This document shows, piece after piece, positions 1 to 8,954 of a stretch of DNA of 64,000 bases. Every line of letters begins with the position of its first letter. Positions within the stretch are counted from its first letter, which is position 1. The stretch is from DATCMH01 sp036563505 (GTDB lineage Bacteria > Pseudomonadota > Alphaproteobacteria > Rhizobiales > Beijerinckiaceae). The DNA lies in the NCBI GenBank assembly GCA_036563505.1, contig DATCMH010000009.1:135657-199656 (forward strand), written 5' to 3'. The position numbers and the translations under genes were made by a program. The notes under the pieces were generated by a model that saw only the letters and a list, made by a program, of their open reading frames with translations, searched no databases and was not told where the DNA came from.

Positions 1-209
1 ACGTCGGCGTCGAGCAACTGCTCGCGCAGGTCCGGCGAGGTGTCCACCAGCACGCTCGTGGTGCCCTGACCGTTGGAACGCTCCACGAGGATGGAGCAGC
101 GCCGACGCCGGTTGCGGGGGTTCGCCGGGTCGCAGGCGCCCCAGCCGGATCCAACGCGGGGCACGCCGCCGGAGCTGCCGCAACCGAGAATGCGGACTTT
201 GAGGCTCAC
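1..209 (-). CDS. MBL-fold metallohydrolase, N-terminal part (runs off the window)
   Basis: Only the first 69 codons are present; the gene continues past the left edge. The start is GTG at 209. It overlaps the tatD stop by four bases (GTGA), so translation is probably coupled. The N-terminus reads LGCGSSGGVPR, the glycine-rich opening strand typical of PhnP-like metallo-beta-lactamase-fold phosphodiesterases. The HxHxDH metal motif would lie outside the window, so catalytic competence cannot be judged. A PhnP-like hydrolase after tatD is a common alphaproteobacterial arrangement. The substrate is unknown; a cyclic phosphodiester or nucleic-acid-derived ester is family inference only. Confidence 0.8.
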   Translation of the reverse strand, partial: MSLKVRILGCGSSGGVPRVGSGWGACDPANPRNRRRRCSILVERSNGQGTTSVLVDTSPDLREQLLDAD

Positions 210-1015
210 GCGGCAGCCCCGCGAACAGGTCGCTCGTCGATGGCCGCCGCCTTCACGAAGACGCGATAGGCGTTCGCGGTCGTCGCCTCGGCCAACTCGT
301 CCGCGGAGAGGCCACGGACCGACGCCAGCACCGCGGCGGTCTGCGCGACGTAAGCCGGCTCGTTCGTTCGGCCGCGATGCGGCTCGGGCGCGAGGTAGGG
401 CGCATCAGTCTCAACGAGTAGCCGGTCGAGCGGCACCTCGGCCGCGACCCGCCGCAACTCGTCCGAGCGCTTGAAGGTGATGATCCCTGAGAACGACACG
501 TAGCAGCCGAGCGCAACCCCGACCTCGGCCAAGCGCGGTGTCGAGGAGAAGCAGTGGAGAATCGCGCCGAATCGGCCGCGTGCCATCTCGTCCTGCAGGA
601 TCTGGATCATGTCCTCGTCCGCGTCGCGGGCGTGGATGACGAGCGGGAGGCTGCTCTCCCGCGCCGCCGCGATATGGGCGCGGAACACCCGCGCCTGCAC
701 GTCCCGCGGGCTGCGGTCGTAATGGTAGTCGAGACCCGCCTCCCCGATCGCGACACAACGCGGGTGCCGGGCGAGCTGGACGAGCTCGGCGGCCGCGACG
801 TCTGGCTCCTCGGCCGCGTTGTGCGGATGCGTGCCGACCGTGAAGAACACGTCCGCGTGGTCCTCCGCCAGGCGCCGGTACGTGTCGTAACGCGAGACGA
901 AGGTGGAGATGGTGACGATCCGCCCGACGCCGGCAGCGCGAGCGCGGTCGAGCACGCCGGGCAGATCGGCGGCGAGTTGCGGAAAGTCGAGGTGGCAGTG
1001 GCTATCGACGAGCAT
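206..1015 (-). CDS. tatD: TatD-family metal-dependent deoxyribonuclease
   Basis: The protein is 269 aa, the usual TatD length. It is a TIM-barrel amidohydrolase-fold enzyme, a cytoplasmic magnesium-dependent 3'-5' DNA/RNA exonuclease in characterised members. Visible motifs are the N-terminal HCHLD metal pair (residues 6-10), the GEAGLDYH strand, an internal VIHARDA motif and the C-terminal ETDAPYLAPEPHRG signature. I chose the ATG at 1015 because the HxH motif starts five residues later; the longer upstream extension in this frame is not family-like. It lies between an SDR gene and the MBL hydrolase, with which it overlaps. Confidence 0.92.
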   Translation of the reverse strand: MLVDSHCHLDFPQLAADLPGVLDRARAAGVGRIVTISTFVSRYDTYRRLAEDHADVFFTVGTHPHNAAEEPDVAAAELVQLARHPRCVAIGEAGLDYHYDRSPRDVQARVFRAHIAAARESSLPLVIHARDADEDMIQILQDEMARGRFGAILHCFSSTPRLAEVGVALGCYVSFSGIITFKRSDELRRVAAEVPLDRLLVETDAPYLAPEPHRGRTNEPAYVAQTAAVLASVRGLSADELAEATTANAYRVFVKAAAIDERPVRGAAA

Positions 1016-1053
1016 CGCGGTTCGCGGGAGAAGATGGAGCGCGGCGCCGCCGT

Positions 1054-1779
1054 TTAAAGCCGATCGAGCCGGCCCCCGTCCACCCTGAGGGCGGATCCCG
1101 TGATGAAGGCGGCGTCGTCCGAGGCGAGGAACGCGACTGCAGCGGCGACGTCCTCCGGACGGCCGACATCCTTCGGATCGATCTTCTCCGCCCCCGACTT
1201 GATGTTCGGGTTGTCCCAGAGCATGGGCGTGTCGATGGCGCCGGGCAGGACCACGTTGGCGCGGATGCCTTTCTCCCGCCCCTCGATCCCTGCTGAGCGC
1301 GTCAGCGAGAGCATGGCGGCCTTCGCAGCGGCATAGGGTGCGACGAGGGGCGAGGTCATGACCGCGTGAACGCTCGCGACGTTCACGATCGCGCCCCCCT
1401 GCCCCATCCTGAGGAACGCCTGCTTCGTGAAATGAACCGCGCCCAAGAGATCGACCTCGAGCACGCGGCGCCAATCCGCGTCCTCGAGTTCCCAGAGCGG
1501 CTTGAAGACCATCATGCCGGCGTTGTTGACGATGATGTCCAGGCGGCCGAAGCGCTCGACCGTGGCGTCGACGGCGGCGATCACCTCCGCCTCACGGCCG
1601 ACGTCGCACGCAAGGCCGAGCACGTCGGCACCGAGCTTGGCGGCGCTGGCCTCAACCTTGTCCTTGGTGAGGCTCGCGATGGCCACCTTCGCCCCCTCGG
1701 CAACGAGGCGTTGCGCTGAGGCGAAGCCGATGCCGCTCGAGCCGCCGGTGACGATGGCGACCTTGTTCTCCAGGCGCAT
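1054..1779 (-). CDS. SDR-family NAD(P)-dependent oxidoreductase
   Basis: This is a 241-aa classical short-chain dehydrogenase/reductase. The cofactor motif TGGSSGIG is at about residues 12-19, NNAG at about 87, and the catalytic YxxxK appears as YAAAK. The C-terminus ends VDGGRLDRL, the normal classical SDR ending. The start is ATG at 1779, leaving 11 bases to the GH1 stop upstream, so the two are probably co-transcribed. The substrate is not predictable; the neighbouring glycosidase suggests a sugar or an alcohol released from a glycoside, which is inference. A glucose-dehydrogenase-like SDR is another possibility. Confidence 0.88.
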   Translation of the reverse strand: MRLENKVAIVTGGSSGIGFASAQRLVAEGAKVAIASLTKDKVEASAAKLGADVLGLACDVGREAEVIAAVDATVERFGRLDIIVNNAGMMVFKPLWELEDADWRRVLEVDLLGAVHFTKQAFLRMGQGGAIVNVASVHAVMTSPLVAPYAAAKAAMLSLTRSAGIEGREKGIRANVVLPGAIDTPMLWDNPNIKSGAEKIDPKDVGRPEDVAAAVAFLASDDAAFITGSALRVDGGRLDRL

Positions 1780-1790
1780 GGCTTGTCTCC

Positions 1791-3104
1791 TCAGGTCGCG
1801 AGTTCGCGCGACTTCACGCGGGCGCGGCGCTGGCGATATTGCCGGGCCCATTCGCGGCGGCGGCGGGCGAAAGGCTCGTCGTATTCGCTGGGCAGGACCA
1901 CGGGGACGGTCATGCACACGCTCTGGGCCGGCAGGACGTCGCTCCATTCCTGGATCAGCTGCTTGTAGGCCCGACCGACCGCCCGGATGTTGCGGTCGAG
2001 ATCGTAGAGCCCGAGCGCGTTGACGTTGCCCCGGTTCTCGCGCAGCGCCGAATCCCAGTCGACCTGATCGGTGAGCGAATACCAGGTGAAGCCGACGATC
2101 GGCACGCCGGTGTTGCGCACGCGCAGGACGTTCGCCCATTGCTTCCAGAGCCAGTTCACGGCCTCGTCGCCGTTCGGCCCCTCCACGAGATTGGTCTCGG
2201 TGTGCATCACCGGCAGGCGGTAGCGGTCATAGTACTGGCGCGTGATCTCGTCGTAGCCGAATACCTCGCCCGACGCCCAAGAGCGCCCGTCTGGCGCGAC
2301 GCGATGCTCGTTCGTGACGTAGTAGTCGTTCCCCAGGATGCAGTGGTGGCGCAGGTGCTCCTCAAGGAAGAAGCGGTACTCGTCCCGCGTCATGCCGTTG
2401 TCGAGCAGGTACTCGTACATGTCCGAGTCGACCCGCATGCCATAGTTGAGGTCGAGGGACAGGAAACGGCGGGCGTTCATGATCTCCGCCGCTCGGATCG
2501 CCTGCGAGTTCTCCGCGTGAAAATACTCCGAGGACTCACTCTGGATGAAGATCGCGTCGGGGCGGACATCGAGGATGGCGCGCATCGCCAGGACGTTGGC
2601 GCGAACCACGTGCTTGAGCGCCGTGACGAAGCCGCGATCCGTCGTGAGTTGCTCGTTCCACCAGCCGTAGTAGCCGGAGAACAGGGCGCAGACGAACATC
2701 TCGTTCACCGGCGTGTACAGTTGCACCCACGGATAGCGCCGCGCAAAGGCGCCGGCGTAGTCGGCGAAGAGCGCGGGAAAGTCGGGGTTCTGAAAGTCGC
2801 CGATGAAGTCAGGCACGCCGAAATGGCAGAGATCCACGATCGGCACGATGTCGAGGTCGCGCAGATAGGCGAAGGCGAGGTCTGGGAAGTCGAAGTTGTA
2901 CCGGCCCGCGCCGGTCCACGTCGTGTGGATCGGCGGGCCGTAGCGCAGGAAACGGATGTCGAGGTCGTGGACGAGCTCGAAATCGGTCTGCCAATGCTTG
3001 TAGTGCCCGCACTTCTCCATCTCGTCGACGCGGGTGCGGCCGCCACCGACGGTGGGATAGCTGTTCTCGATCCCCGTCGCGAACATGAACCAGGGAGCCG
3101 TCAT
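1791..3104 (-). CDS. Glycoside hydrolase family 1-like beta-glycosidase
   Basis: The 437-aa protein has a TIM-barrel pattern and no signal peptide, so it is probably cytoplasmic. The acid/base motif TPVNEM places Asn134-Glu135 after strand 4. A later HTETN motif places the probable nucleophile at Glu303, consistent with retaining GH1/clan GH-A enzymes. GH1 enzymes usually have TFNEP and I/VTENG, so both motifs are divergent and the substrate may be atypical. It sits 37 bases downstream of metG and just upstream of the SDR gene, inside an otherwise housekeeping run. Specificity cannot be read from the sequence. Confidence 0.8.
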   Translation of the reverse strand: MTAPWFMFATGIENSYPTVGGGRTRVDEMEKCGHYKHWQTDFELVHDLDIRFLRYGPPIHTTWTGAGRYNFDFPDLAFAYLRDLDIVPIVDLCHFGVPDFIGDFQNPDFPALFADYAGAFARRYPWVQLYTPVNEMFVCALFSGYYGWWNEQLTTDRGFVTALKHVVRANVLAMRAILDVRPDAIFIQSESSEYFHAENSQAIRAAEIMNARRFLSLDLNYGMRVDSDMYEYLLDNGMTRDEYRFFLEEHLRHHCILGNDYYVTNEHRVAPDGRSWASGEVFGYDEITRQYYDRYRLPVMHTETNLVEGPNGDEAVNWLWKQWANVLRVRNTGVPIVGFTWYSLTDQVDWDSALRENRGNVNALGLYDLDRNIRAVGRAYKQLIQEWSDVLPAQSVCMTVPVVLPSEYDEPFARRRREWARQYRQRRARVKSRELAT

Positions 3105-3141
3105 CGCAGGGTCCGTTCGCGCCAGGTGGAGGGAAGCTGGG

Positions 3142-4689
3142 CTATTGCTCCTCAGCCTCGACGTAACGCGGGAAAATGGGCTCCGGTTGCATTAGAGCCG
3201 TCCCCGGCACGAGGCGATGGTCGGGCCCGACATGGGCCAGCGTCCGCGCGTCCTCTGGTACGGCGAGCAGGTCCAGAAGCTTGGCCGCGGCCCGCGGCAC
3301 GACGGGCTGGGCCAGGATGCCGACCGCGCGCAGCACCTCGGCCGTGACGTAGAGCACGGTGGCCATGCGGGCAGGATCCTGTTTTCGCAGGATCCAAGGT
3401 TCCTGTGACGCGAAGTAGCGATTGGCTTCGGCGACCACCGCCCAGGTCGCACCGAGCATGGTGTTCAAGGCGAGGGACTGCATTGCCGATCTGGCTTCAT
3501 CGGGCAGCGCGTCCGCGAGGGCCAGCATCGCCGCGTCGGCTGCGGTGAAAGTCCCCGGCTGCGGCGCCCTCCCCTCGCAGTTCTTGGCGATCATCGACAG
3601 GGAGCGCTGCGCCAGATTGCCCAGATCGTTGGCGAGATCCGCATTGATGCGGTTGACGATCGCCTCGTGCGAGTAGCTACCATCCTGGCCGAAGGCCACT
3701 TCGCGCAGGAAGAAGTAGCGCAGCTGATCCGTGCCGTAGGCCTCGGCCAGCGCGTTCGGGTCGATGACGTTGCCCACCGACTTCGACATCTTCTCGCCCC
3801 TGTTGAACAGGAAGCCGTGGCCGAAGACGCGCTTGGGCAGGGGAAGGCCCGCCGACATCAGGAAGGCAGGCCAGTAGACCGCGTGAAAGCGCGTGATGTC
3901 CTTGCCGATGATGTGTGCATCGGCCGGCCAGTAGCGCCAGCGCGGGGCATCGGCGTCGGGGAAGCCGGCGCCGGTGATGTAGTTCGTCAGGGCATCGACC
4001 CAGACATACATCACGTGACCCGGAGCGTCGGGCACCGGGACGCCCCAGGTCAGGGTGGTGCGCGAGATGGAGAGGTCCTGCAAGCCGGAGCGCACAAAGC
4101 TGACGATCTCGTTGCGGCGGCTCTCGGGGCCGATGAAGTCCGGGTTCGACGCGTAGAGATCAAGCAGGCGGTCCTGATAGGCTGAGAGACGGAAGAAATA
4201 GGTCTGCTCCTCCGTCCACTCGACGGGTGTGCCCTGCGGTCCGAGACGCACGCCCTCCCCGTTCAGGCTCGTCTCGGACTCGTCGTAGAACGCCTCGTCG
4301 CGGACGGAGTACCAGCCGGCGTAGGTGTCGAGATAGACATCGCCATTCGCGGCCATCCGCCGCCAGATCTCCTGGCTCGCGGCATGGTGCGCGGGCTCCG
4401 TCGTGCGGATGAACCGGTCGAATGAAACGTCGAGCCGCTCGCACGTCGTCTTGAAGAGCGGGACGTTGCGGTTCGAGAGCTCGGCCGGGGTCAGTCCCTC
4501 CTTTGCGGCCGTCTGGGTCATCTTGAGGCCGTGCTCGTCGACCCCAGTCATAAAGAACACGTCGTAGCCGTCGATGCGCTTGAAACGCGCGATGGCATCC
4601 GCCGCGATGGCCTCGTAGGCGTGACCGATGTGCGGAGCGCCGTTCGGATAGGAGATCGCGGTGGTGATGTAGAAGGTGGGGGCGACCAC
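3142..4689 (-). CDS. metG: Methionine--tRNA ligase
   Basis: The 515-aa cytoplasmic class I aminoacyl-tRNA synthetase charges tRNA-Met and initiator tRNA. HIGH is at residues 20-23 and KMSKS at residues 300-304. The inserted connective domain (about 115-160) has no CxxC pair, which fits the short zinc-free MetG form; no C-terminal tRNA-binding EMAP domain is present. ATG at 4689 gives the expected N-terminus with FYITTAISYPNG before HIGH. holB lies 47 bases upstream in the same direction, as is common in alphaproteobacteria. A GCAGGATCC direct repeat around 3371-3399 lies within the coding region. Confidence 0.97.
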   Translation of the reverse strand: MVAPTFYITTAISYPNGAPHIGHAYEAIAADAIARFKRIDGYDVFFMTGVDEHGLKMTQTAAKEGLTPAELSNRNVPLFKTTCERLDVSFDRFIRTTEPAHHAASQEIWRRMAANGDVYLDTYAGWYSVRDEAFYDESETSLNGEGVRLGPQGTPVEWTEEQTYFFRLSAYQDRLLDLYASNPDFIGPESRRNEIVSFVRSGLQDLSISRTTLTWGVPVPDAPGHVMYVWVDALTNYITGAGFPDADAPRWRYWPADAHIIGKDITRFHAVYWPAFLMSAGLPLPKRVFGHGFLFNRGEKMSKSVGNVIDPNALAEAYGTDQLRYFFLREVAFGQDGSYSHEAIVNRINADLANDLGNLAQRSLSMIAKNCEGRAPQPGTFTAADAAMLALADALPDEARSAMQSLALNTMLGATWAVVAEANRYFASQEPWILRKQDPARMATVLYVTAEVLRAVGILAQPVVPRAAAKLLDLLAVPEDARTLAHVGPDHRLVPGTALMQPEPIFPRYVEAEEQ

Positions 4690-4736
4690 GTCGCGCTCCT
4701 CCGGCGTCGGATGGCGGGTTCCTCGAGACCGCTGCC

Positions 4737-5801
4737 TCAGGCGGCCCGTTCGACGGCCTTGGCGAGGTCGCCGAGGGCCGAGATCAGCACGGGGCGTCGG
4801 TCGAGGTTGTAGGTGTCGGCGGACCGGGCCGCCTGCTTCAGCTTCTCACATACCTCCGCCAGGGGCGCAAGGCGCGCGGCGCCGCGCCCGGCATCGCGCC
4901 GCAGCCGCTCGGAGGCCCAGCGCTCGACGAGGTCGAGCGCAAGGTTGTACGATCCTTCTGCGCCGCGGCGGGTGACGGTGTCGACGAGGGTCATCACCCG
5001 GCGTAGGTCGAGCTCGGGCAGTCCCGTGAGGAGCCGCCGTACCTCCTCCGCGACGCCGATCGTCTCGGCATCCAGCATCTCCAGCGTGCGCCGAACCGAG
5101 CCGTCGCCGAGATCGATCGCGGCCGCGACGAGCGTTTCCTCCGCGGCGGACCAAGGCTCTCCGAGGGTCGCGAGCACGGCCCGAAGGTCACGCTCGTTCA
5201 GCGCGCGAAGCGACAGGCGGCGGCAGCGCGACCGGATCGTCGGAAGGAGCCGCTGCGGCGCATGGCTCACGATGAGAAACAGGGAGCGCGGCGGCGGTTC
5301 CTCGAGGGCCTTGAGGAGAGCGTTGGCGCTCGCGATGGTGAGATCCTCGGCGCTGTCGACGATGCAGACCCGATAACCTCCGTCGGCGCTCGTCGACTGG
5401 AACAGCTGCAGCGCCTTGCGGACGTGATCGACCGCGATCGTCGCGCTCGCCGGCTTGCCCTCACCCGGCGGAACGCGGCGCAAGGCCACGAGATTCGGAT
5501 GCGACAGCGAGGCGACTTGGCGCGCCGCCGGCTCCTCGGCCGGGACGGCGAGCGACCCGGTCGATTGTGGGCCACGCGCCAGGAGATAGCGTCCGACGCG
5601 GTAGGCGAGCGTTGCCTTGCCGATCCCTTCCGCGCCGCCGATCAGCCAGGCGTGATGCAGGCGCCCGGACGCGAAGCCGTCGAGAAAGGCCTGCTCGGCC
5701 TCCGCATGGCCGATCAGCGCGGCCTGTTCGCGCGCGTGCGGCGCGCCGGGAAAGCGATCAGGCTCAAAGCCTTGCTCGGGACGGTTCGCCTTCGATGCCA
5801 C
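4737..5801 (-). CDS. holB: DNA polymerase III subunit delta'
   Basis: The 354-aa protein is the delta' stator of the clamp loader. The N-terminal AAA+ domain has a P-loop-like GGAEGIGKA, where Ala replaces the usual Ser/Thr, in keeping with delta' being a non-hydrolysing subunit. The conserved SRC loop appears as IRSRCRR near residue 190, and ALLKALEEPPP is a hallmark of DnaX/HolB-type ATPases. The C-terminal helical domain is typical. It follows tmk by nine bases and precedes metG, a conserved replication/translation run. Confidence 0.95.
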   Translation of the reverse strand: MASKANRPEQGFEPDRFPGAPHAREQAALIGHAEAEQAFLDGFASGRLHHAWLIGGAEGIGKATLAYRVGRYLLARGPQSTGSLAVPAEEPAARQVASLSHPNLVALRRVPPGEGKPASATIAVDHVRKALQLFQSTSADGGYRVCIVDSAEDLTIASANALLKALEEPPPRSLFLIVSHAPQRLLPTIRSRCRRLSLRALNERDLRAVLATLGEPWSAAEETLVAAAIDLGDGSVRRTLEMLDAETIGVAEEVRRLLTGLPELDLRRVMTLVDTVTRRGAEGSYNLALDLVERWASERLRRDAGRGAARLAPLAEVCEKLKQAARSADTYNLDRRPVLISALGDLAKAVERAA

Positions 5802-5810
5802 GTTCGGTCC

Positions 5811-6479
5811 TCAGGCCACGTCCCGCGCCGCGCCGCTCAACGCGGGCAGGCCGGCCTCAAGCGCCGATCGAATCCGCTCGGCCACCTCCTCCACCGTACC
5901 GGTGCCGTCGATGAGCACGCACCGTTCGGGCTCGGCCGCCGCGATCTCCCGAAAAGCCTCTGCGAGGCGTTCGTGGAACGACGGGGGCTCCGCCTCGAAG
6001 CGGTCCCCGGCTCCGTCCTGCCGCCGGCGCGCGGCCCGGGCCAACCCGAGGGAGGGCGGAACGTCGAGGATCAGGGTAACGTCGGGCCTCGTCGTACCGA
6101 CGACCACCCGGTCGAGGTCGCGGATGAGTTCGGGATCGAGCGCTCCCAGAGCGCCCTGGTAAGCACGGGTGGAATCGCTGAACCGATCGCAGAGCACGAC
6201 CTGCCCCGCCGCGAGGGCTGGCCGGATCACGGTGTCGAGGTGATCGCGCCGCGCGGCGTAGAAGAGAAGGGCCTCAGCAAAGGGCCCGAGCGGCTTCGCC
6301 GCGCCTGACAGGATGTGCTCGCGGATGCGCTCGGCCCGCGGCGAGCCACCAGGCTCGCGCGTCACCACGCAAGATCGGCCGAGCGCGTCCAGGTGTTCGC
6401 GCAGAAGACGGATCTGGGTGGACTTGCCCGCCCCTTCGCCGCCCTCGAAGGTGATGAACAATCCTGGCGCGCTCGCCAT
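5811..6479 (-). CDS. tmk: Thymidylate kinase (dTMP kinase)
   Basis: The 222-aa enzyme phosphorylates dTMP to dTDP. The P-loop FEGGEGAGKST lies at about residues 10-20. The DR-containing substrate loop is VLCDRFSDST, and an arginine-rich lid region with RRRQDG follows. ATG at 6479 overlaps the carboxypeptidase stop by one base (TGATG), which supports this start over the longer open frame. It is in one transcription unit with the upstream carboxypeptidase gene and downstream holB. Confidence 0.96.
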   Translation of the reverse strand: MASAPGLFITFEGGEGAGKSTQIRLLREHLDALGRSCVVTREPGGSPRAERIREHILSGAAKPLGPFAEALLFYAARRDHLDTVIRPALAAGQVVLCDRFSDSTRAYQGALGALDPELIRDLDRVVVGTTRPDVTLILDVPPSLGLARAARRRQDGAGDRFEAEPPSFHERLAEAFREIAAAEPERCVLIDGTGTVEEVAERIRSALEAGLPALSGAARDVA

Positions 6480-7693
6480 CAGCCGCGCGAGAAGGTTTTG
6501 CGGATGAAGCCCGTCCCAAGCTCCATGAGACCGTCGACGGCGCGCTGGGTGATCGACCCTTGCGGCACAGCCTCGCCGGCGTAGAGCGGCATTTCGAGCG
6601 CCTGGACATCGCCGCGCATGACGCGGAGCTTCCCGACCTGAGCGCCCTGCTCCAACGGCGCCCGGACAGGCCCGTTGTAGACGATCTGGGCGGTGAGCCG
6701 ATCGCTGGAGCCGCGCGGCAGCAGCACGCGCACCGGGCGCTTGGCCACGAGCGGCAAGCTGCCCTTCGCACCGCCGAAGACGGCGACTTCCCCGACCGGT
6801 TGGCCCTGCTCGAACAGTTGGCGGGACTCGAAGGCGCGAAAACCCCAATCCAGCATCTTGCGGGTCTCGTTGGCACGGTCGCGGGCCGTCTTGAGGCCGC
6901 TCACGACGAGAACGAGCCGTTGGCCGTTCTGGATCGCGGATGCGGCAAGGCCGTAGCCCGACTCCTCCAGAAAACCTGTCTTCAACCCGTCCGCGCCCAT
7001 ATCCATCGTCAGCAGCGGATTGCGATTCTGCTGCCGGATCTTGTTCCAGGTGAACTCGCGCTCCGCGAACATCTTGTACTGTTCGGGATAGGTCTCGATG
7101 AGGTGCAGCGAGAGCTTGGCGAGGTCCCGCACTGTGCTCTTCTGGTCGGGCGCGCTGTAGCCCGTGGAGTTCCGGAAGGTCGACCGCGTGAGGCCGAGTG
7201 CCTTCGCTCGGTCGTTCATCATCCGAGCGAAGTTCTCCTCCGTGCCGGCGATACCCTCGGCAGCCGCGATCGACGCGTCGTTGCCGGACTGAATGATAAT
7301 GCCGCGCAGGAGGTCCGACAGCTTCACCTTGCTGTTGAGCTGGGCGAACATCGACGATCCACCGCCGCCGCCCCCACCCTTGCGCCAGGCGTTCTCGGAA
7401 ATCTGGAACTCGCTATCCGGATTGAGGCGGCCCTTCTGCATCTCGTCGTAGATCACGGCCACGGTCATCAGTTTGGCCATGCTCGCCGGCGAGATAAGTT
7501 CGTCGGCGGCCTTCTCGAAGAGAACGGTGCCGGTCGCGGCGTCGATCAGGATCGCCTCGGGCGCGAGCGTCTGAAATGCCTGCGCGAGGGCGCGGCTCGC
7601 GCCACCTGCTATGGCGAGGGCGACGACGAGGCTCGCGAGGAGAAAGACCCGCGCCGCACGAAAGGGCCGGAGCAAAAGGGCGCGCGTCTGCAT
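6479..7693 (-). CDS. D-alanyl-D-alanine carboxypeptidase (DacC/DacF type PBP)
   Basis: The 404-aa protein has an N-terminal signal peptide ending near residue 38 (ALAQA), so it acts in the periplasm and trims pentapeptide side chains of peptidoglycan. The serine-protease-like triad motifs are SMAK (Ser71 nucleophile, Lys74), SGN (136-138) and KTG (238-240). The C-terminal PBP5-type beta-sandwich follows, ending in a short amphipathic tail. An odd run of six glycines near residue 106 lies between the first two motifs. It is 75 bases downstream of rlpA, linking two wall-remodelling genes. Confidence 0.94.
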   Translation of the reverse strand: MQTRALLLRPFRAARVFLLASLVVALAIAGGASRALAQAFQTLAPEAILIDAATGTVLFEKAADELISPASMAKLMTVAVIYDEMQKGRLNPDSEFQISENAWRKGGGGGGGSSMFAQLNSKVKLSDLLRGIIIQSGNDASIAAAEGIAGTEENFARMMNDRAKALGLTRSTFRNSTGYSAPDQKSTVRDLAKLSLHLIETYPEQYKMFAEREFTWNKIRQQNRNPLLTMDMGADGLKTGFLEESGYGLAASAIQNGQRLVLVVSGLKTARDRANETRKMLDWGFRAFESRQLFEQGQPVGEVAVFGGAKGSLPLVAKRPVRVLLPRGSSDRLTAQIVYNGPVRAPLEQGAQVGKLRVMRGDVQALEMPLYAGEAVPQGSITQRAVDGLMELGTGFIRKTFSRG

Positions 7694-7768
7694 CAGGTTG
7701 ATTTCCAGGCTGGCGGGGGCACTTTGCGGCGTGCCGGTCCTGAAATCAACGCGTTGCGGGACGTTTCG

Positions 7769-8830
7769 TTACAAAGCGCTGCGGAACTGCACAGTGGGTT
7801 GCGGGCGCAACTGCCGGAACGGATCGTCCTTCGACAGGCGGACGCCGCGACCCTCGGGGGCGGCGTAGAACATGCCCGCGTAGGTCGCGCGCCCACCGAC
7901 CTGGGCGACGGGTGTGCGCTGCGGCCGGACCGGCGTCGCGGCGTTCGGGATCGTGCCGAGATCGTAGGGGCGCTCGGGCGGCAAAGGCACGTTCGCGAGG
8001 TGCTGTGGCGACGTCTCTTGCGCCACTACGGCAGGCGCCCTGCGCGGGGCTGCGGCGGGCTCGGGCGCCTGGTCCTCGGCGACCTCGTCCGGCGCGGCAG
8101 CGGTGCGGAACGCCAGCGCGGCCGGCGCGACAGGTACGGCCGCGGGCCGAGCCTCGGCTACCATCACGGGCGCGCTCTGGCCTGGGTAAAGAGCGGGCTG
8201 GCCGTCGAGGCGCAGGGTGGCGAGGAGCTTGGTGTCATCGCTGCCGCGGGTCGAGGCGCGGGCGACGTAGTCGACCTTCACCTTCGCCGTCCCGCGACGC
8301 TTGAAGTCGAGCGCCTCCGCGACCCGCTCGGACACGTCAAGGACGCGGTTGGCGTGGTAGGGCCCGCGGTCATTCACCCGCACGATCATCGAGCGATTGT
8401 TCTCGAGATTCGTCACGCGGGCGTAGCTCGGCAGCGGCATCGTGGTGTGTGCCGCCGCAACGGAATGACGATCGAAAACCTCGCCATTGGCGGTCAGCCG
8501 GCCGTGGAAGGCCGCGCCGTACCAGGAGGCCAGTCCGACGCGGGAATAGCCGCTGCTCTCGCGCGGGACATAGGTGCGGCCGGCGATCTGATAGGGCTTG
8601 CCGACGAGCTCGCGCCCGCCGCCTTTCGGCACGGGCTGACCATCCTCGACGACCCGCGGGCTCGCGGTCACGCCGTATTTCGGATCAACCGAACGGCCGC
8701 TCGCGACCTTGCTCGTCGGCGCGCTGCAGTTGGCGCAAGCCAAAGCGGCCGTTGCGGCGAAGGCGAGCCGCCCTCCCCGTGCCGCCCACGCTGCGCGGAC
8801 GGCGGAGGTCCAACCGGGCCTGTTCTGCAT
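7769..8830 (-). CDS. rlpA: Septal ring lytic transglycosylase RlpA family protein
   Basis: The 353-aa exported protein has an N-terminal hydrophobic segment followed by cysteines near residues 32-35 that could act as a non-canonical lipobox. The double-psi beta-barrel domain is at about residues 98-180: GLASWYG, TANGEVFD, TMPLPSYARV and VRVNDRGPY are all RlpA signatures, including the aspartate of NDRGP. The C-terminal half is Pro/Ala-rich and no SPOR domain is recognisable. RlpA acts on denuded glycan at the septum or tip. It heads the minus-strand run, and a CtrA-type box lies about 110 bases upstream. Confidence 0.92.
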   Translation of the reverse strand: MQNRPGWTSAVRAAWAARGGRLAFAATAALACANCSAPTSKVASGRSVDPKYGVTASPRVVEDGQPVPKGGGRELVGKPYQIAGRTYVPRESSGYSRVGLASWYGAAFHGRLTANGEVFDRHSVAAAHTTMPLPSYARVTNLENNRSMIVRVNDRGPYHANRVLDVSERVAEALDFKRRGTAKVKVDYVARASTRGSDDTKLLATLRLDGQPALYPGQSAPVMVAEARPAAVPVAPAALAFRTAAAPDEVAEDQAPEPAAAPRRAPAVVAQETSPQHLANVPLPPERPYDLGTIPNAATPVRPQRTPVAQVGGRATYAGMFYAAPEGRGVRLSKDDPFRQLRPQPTVQFRSAL

Positions 8831-8938
8831 CCTGTGATCGCCCCGCGTTCTGGCTCGGCCGAGCTGTGTCGCTCTTCACCGGACATTTCGTTCGTCGATG
8901 CCGGTCCGTTGTGGACGGCGCATGTTCTCGGTCGGGCG

Positions 8939-8954
8939 TTAACAGAGCTTTAAC
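8939..8954 (-). promoter_or_regulatory. Predicted CtrA-binding box upstream of rlpA
   Basis: The sequence is TTAA, seven bases, TTAAC. It matches the alphaproteobacterial CtrA consensus on both strands, because the base flanking the other half is also complementary. It lies about 110-125 bases upstream of the rlpA start and just downstream of a TTGACA hexamer (8970-8965 on the minus strand). TTAA is rare in this GC-rich window. The match is seen in the sequence; binding is inferred from the family consensus. Confidence 0.5.
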
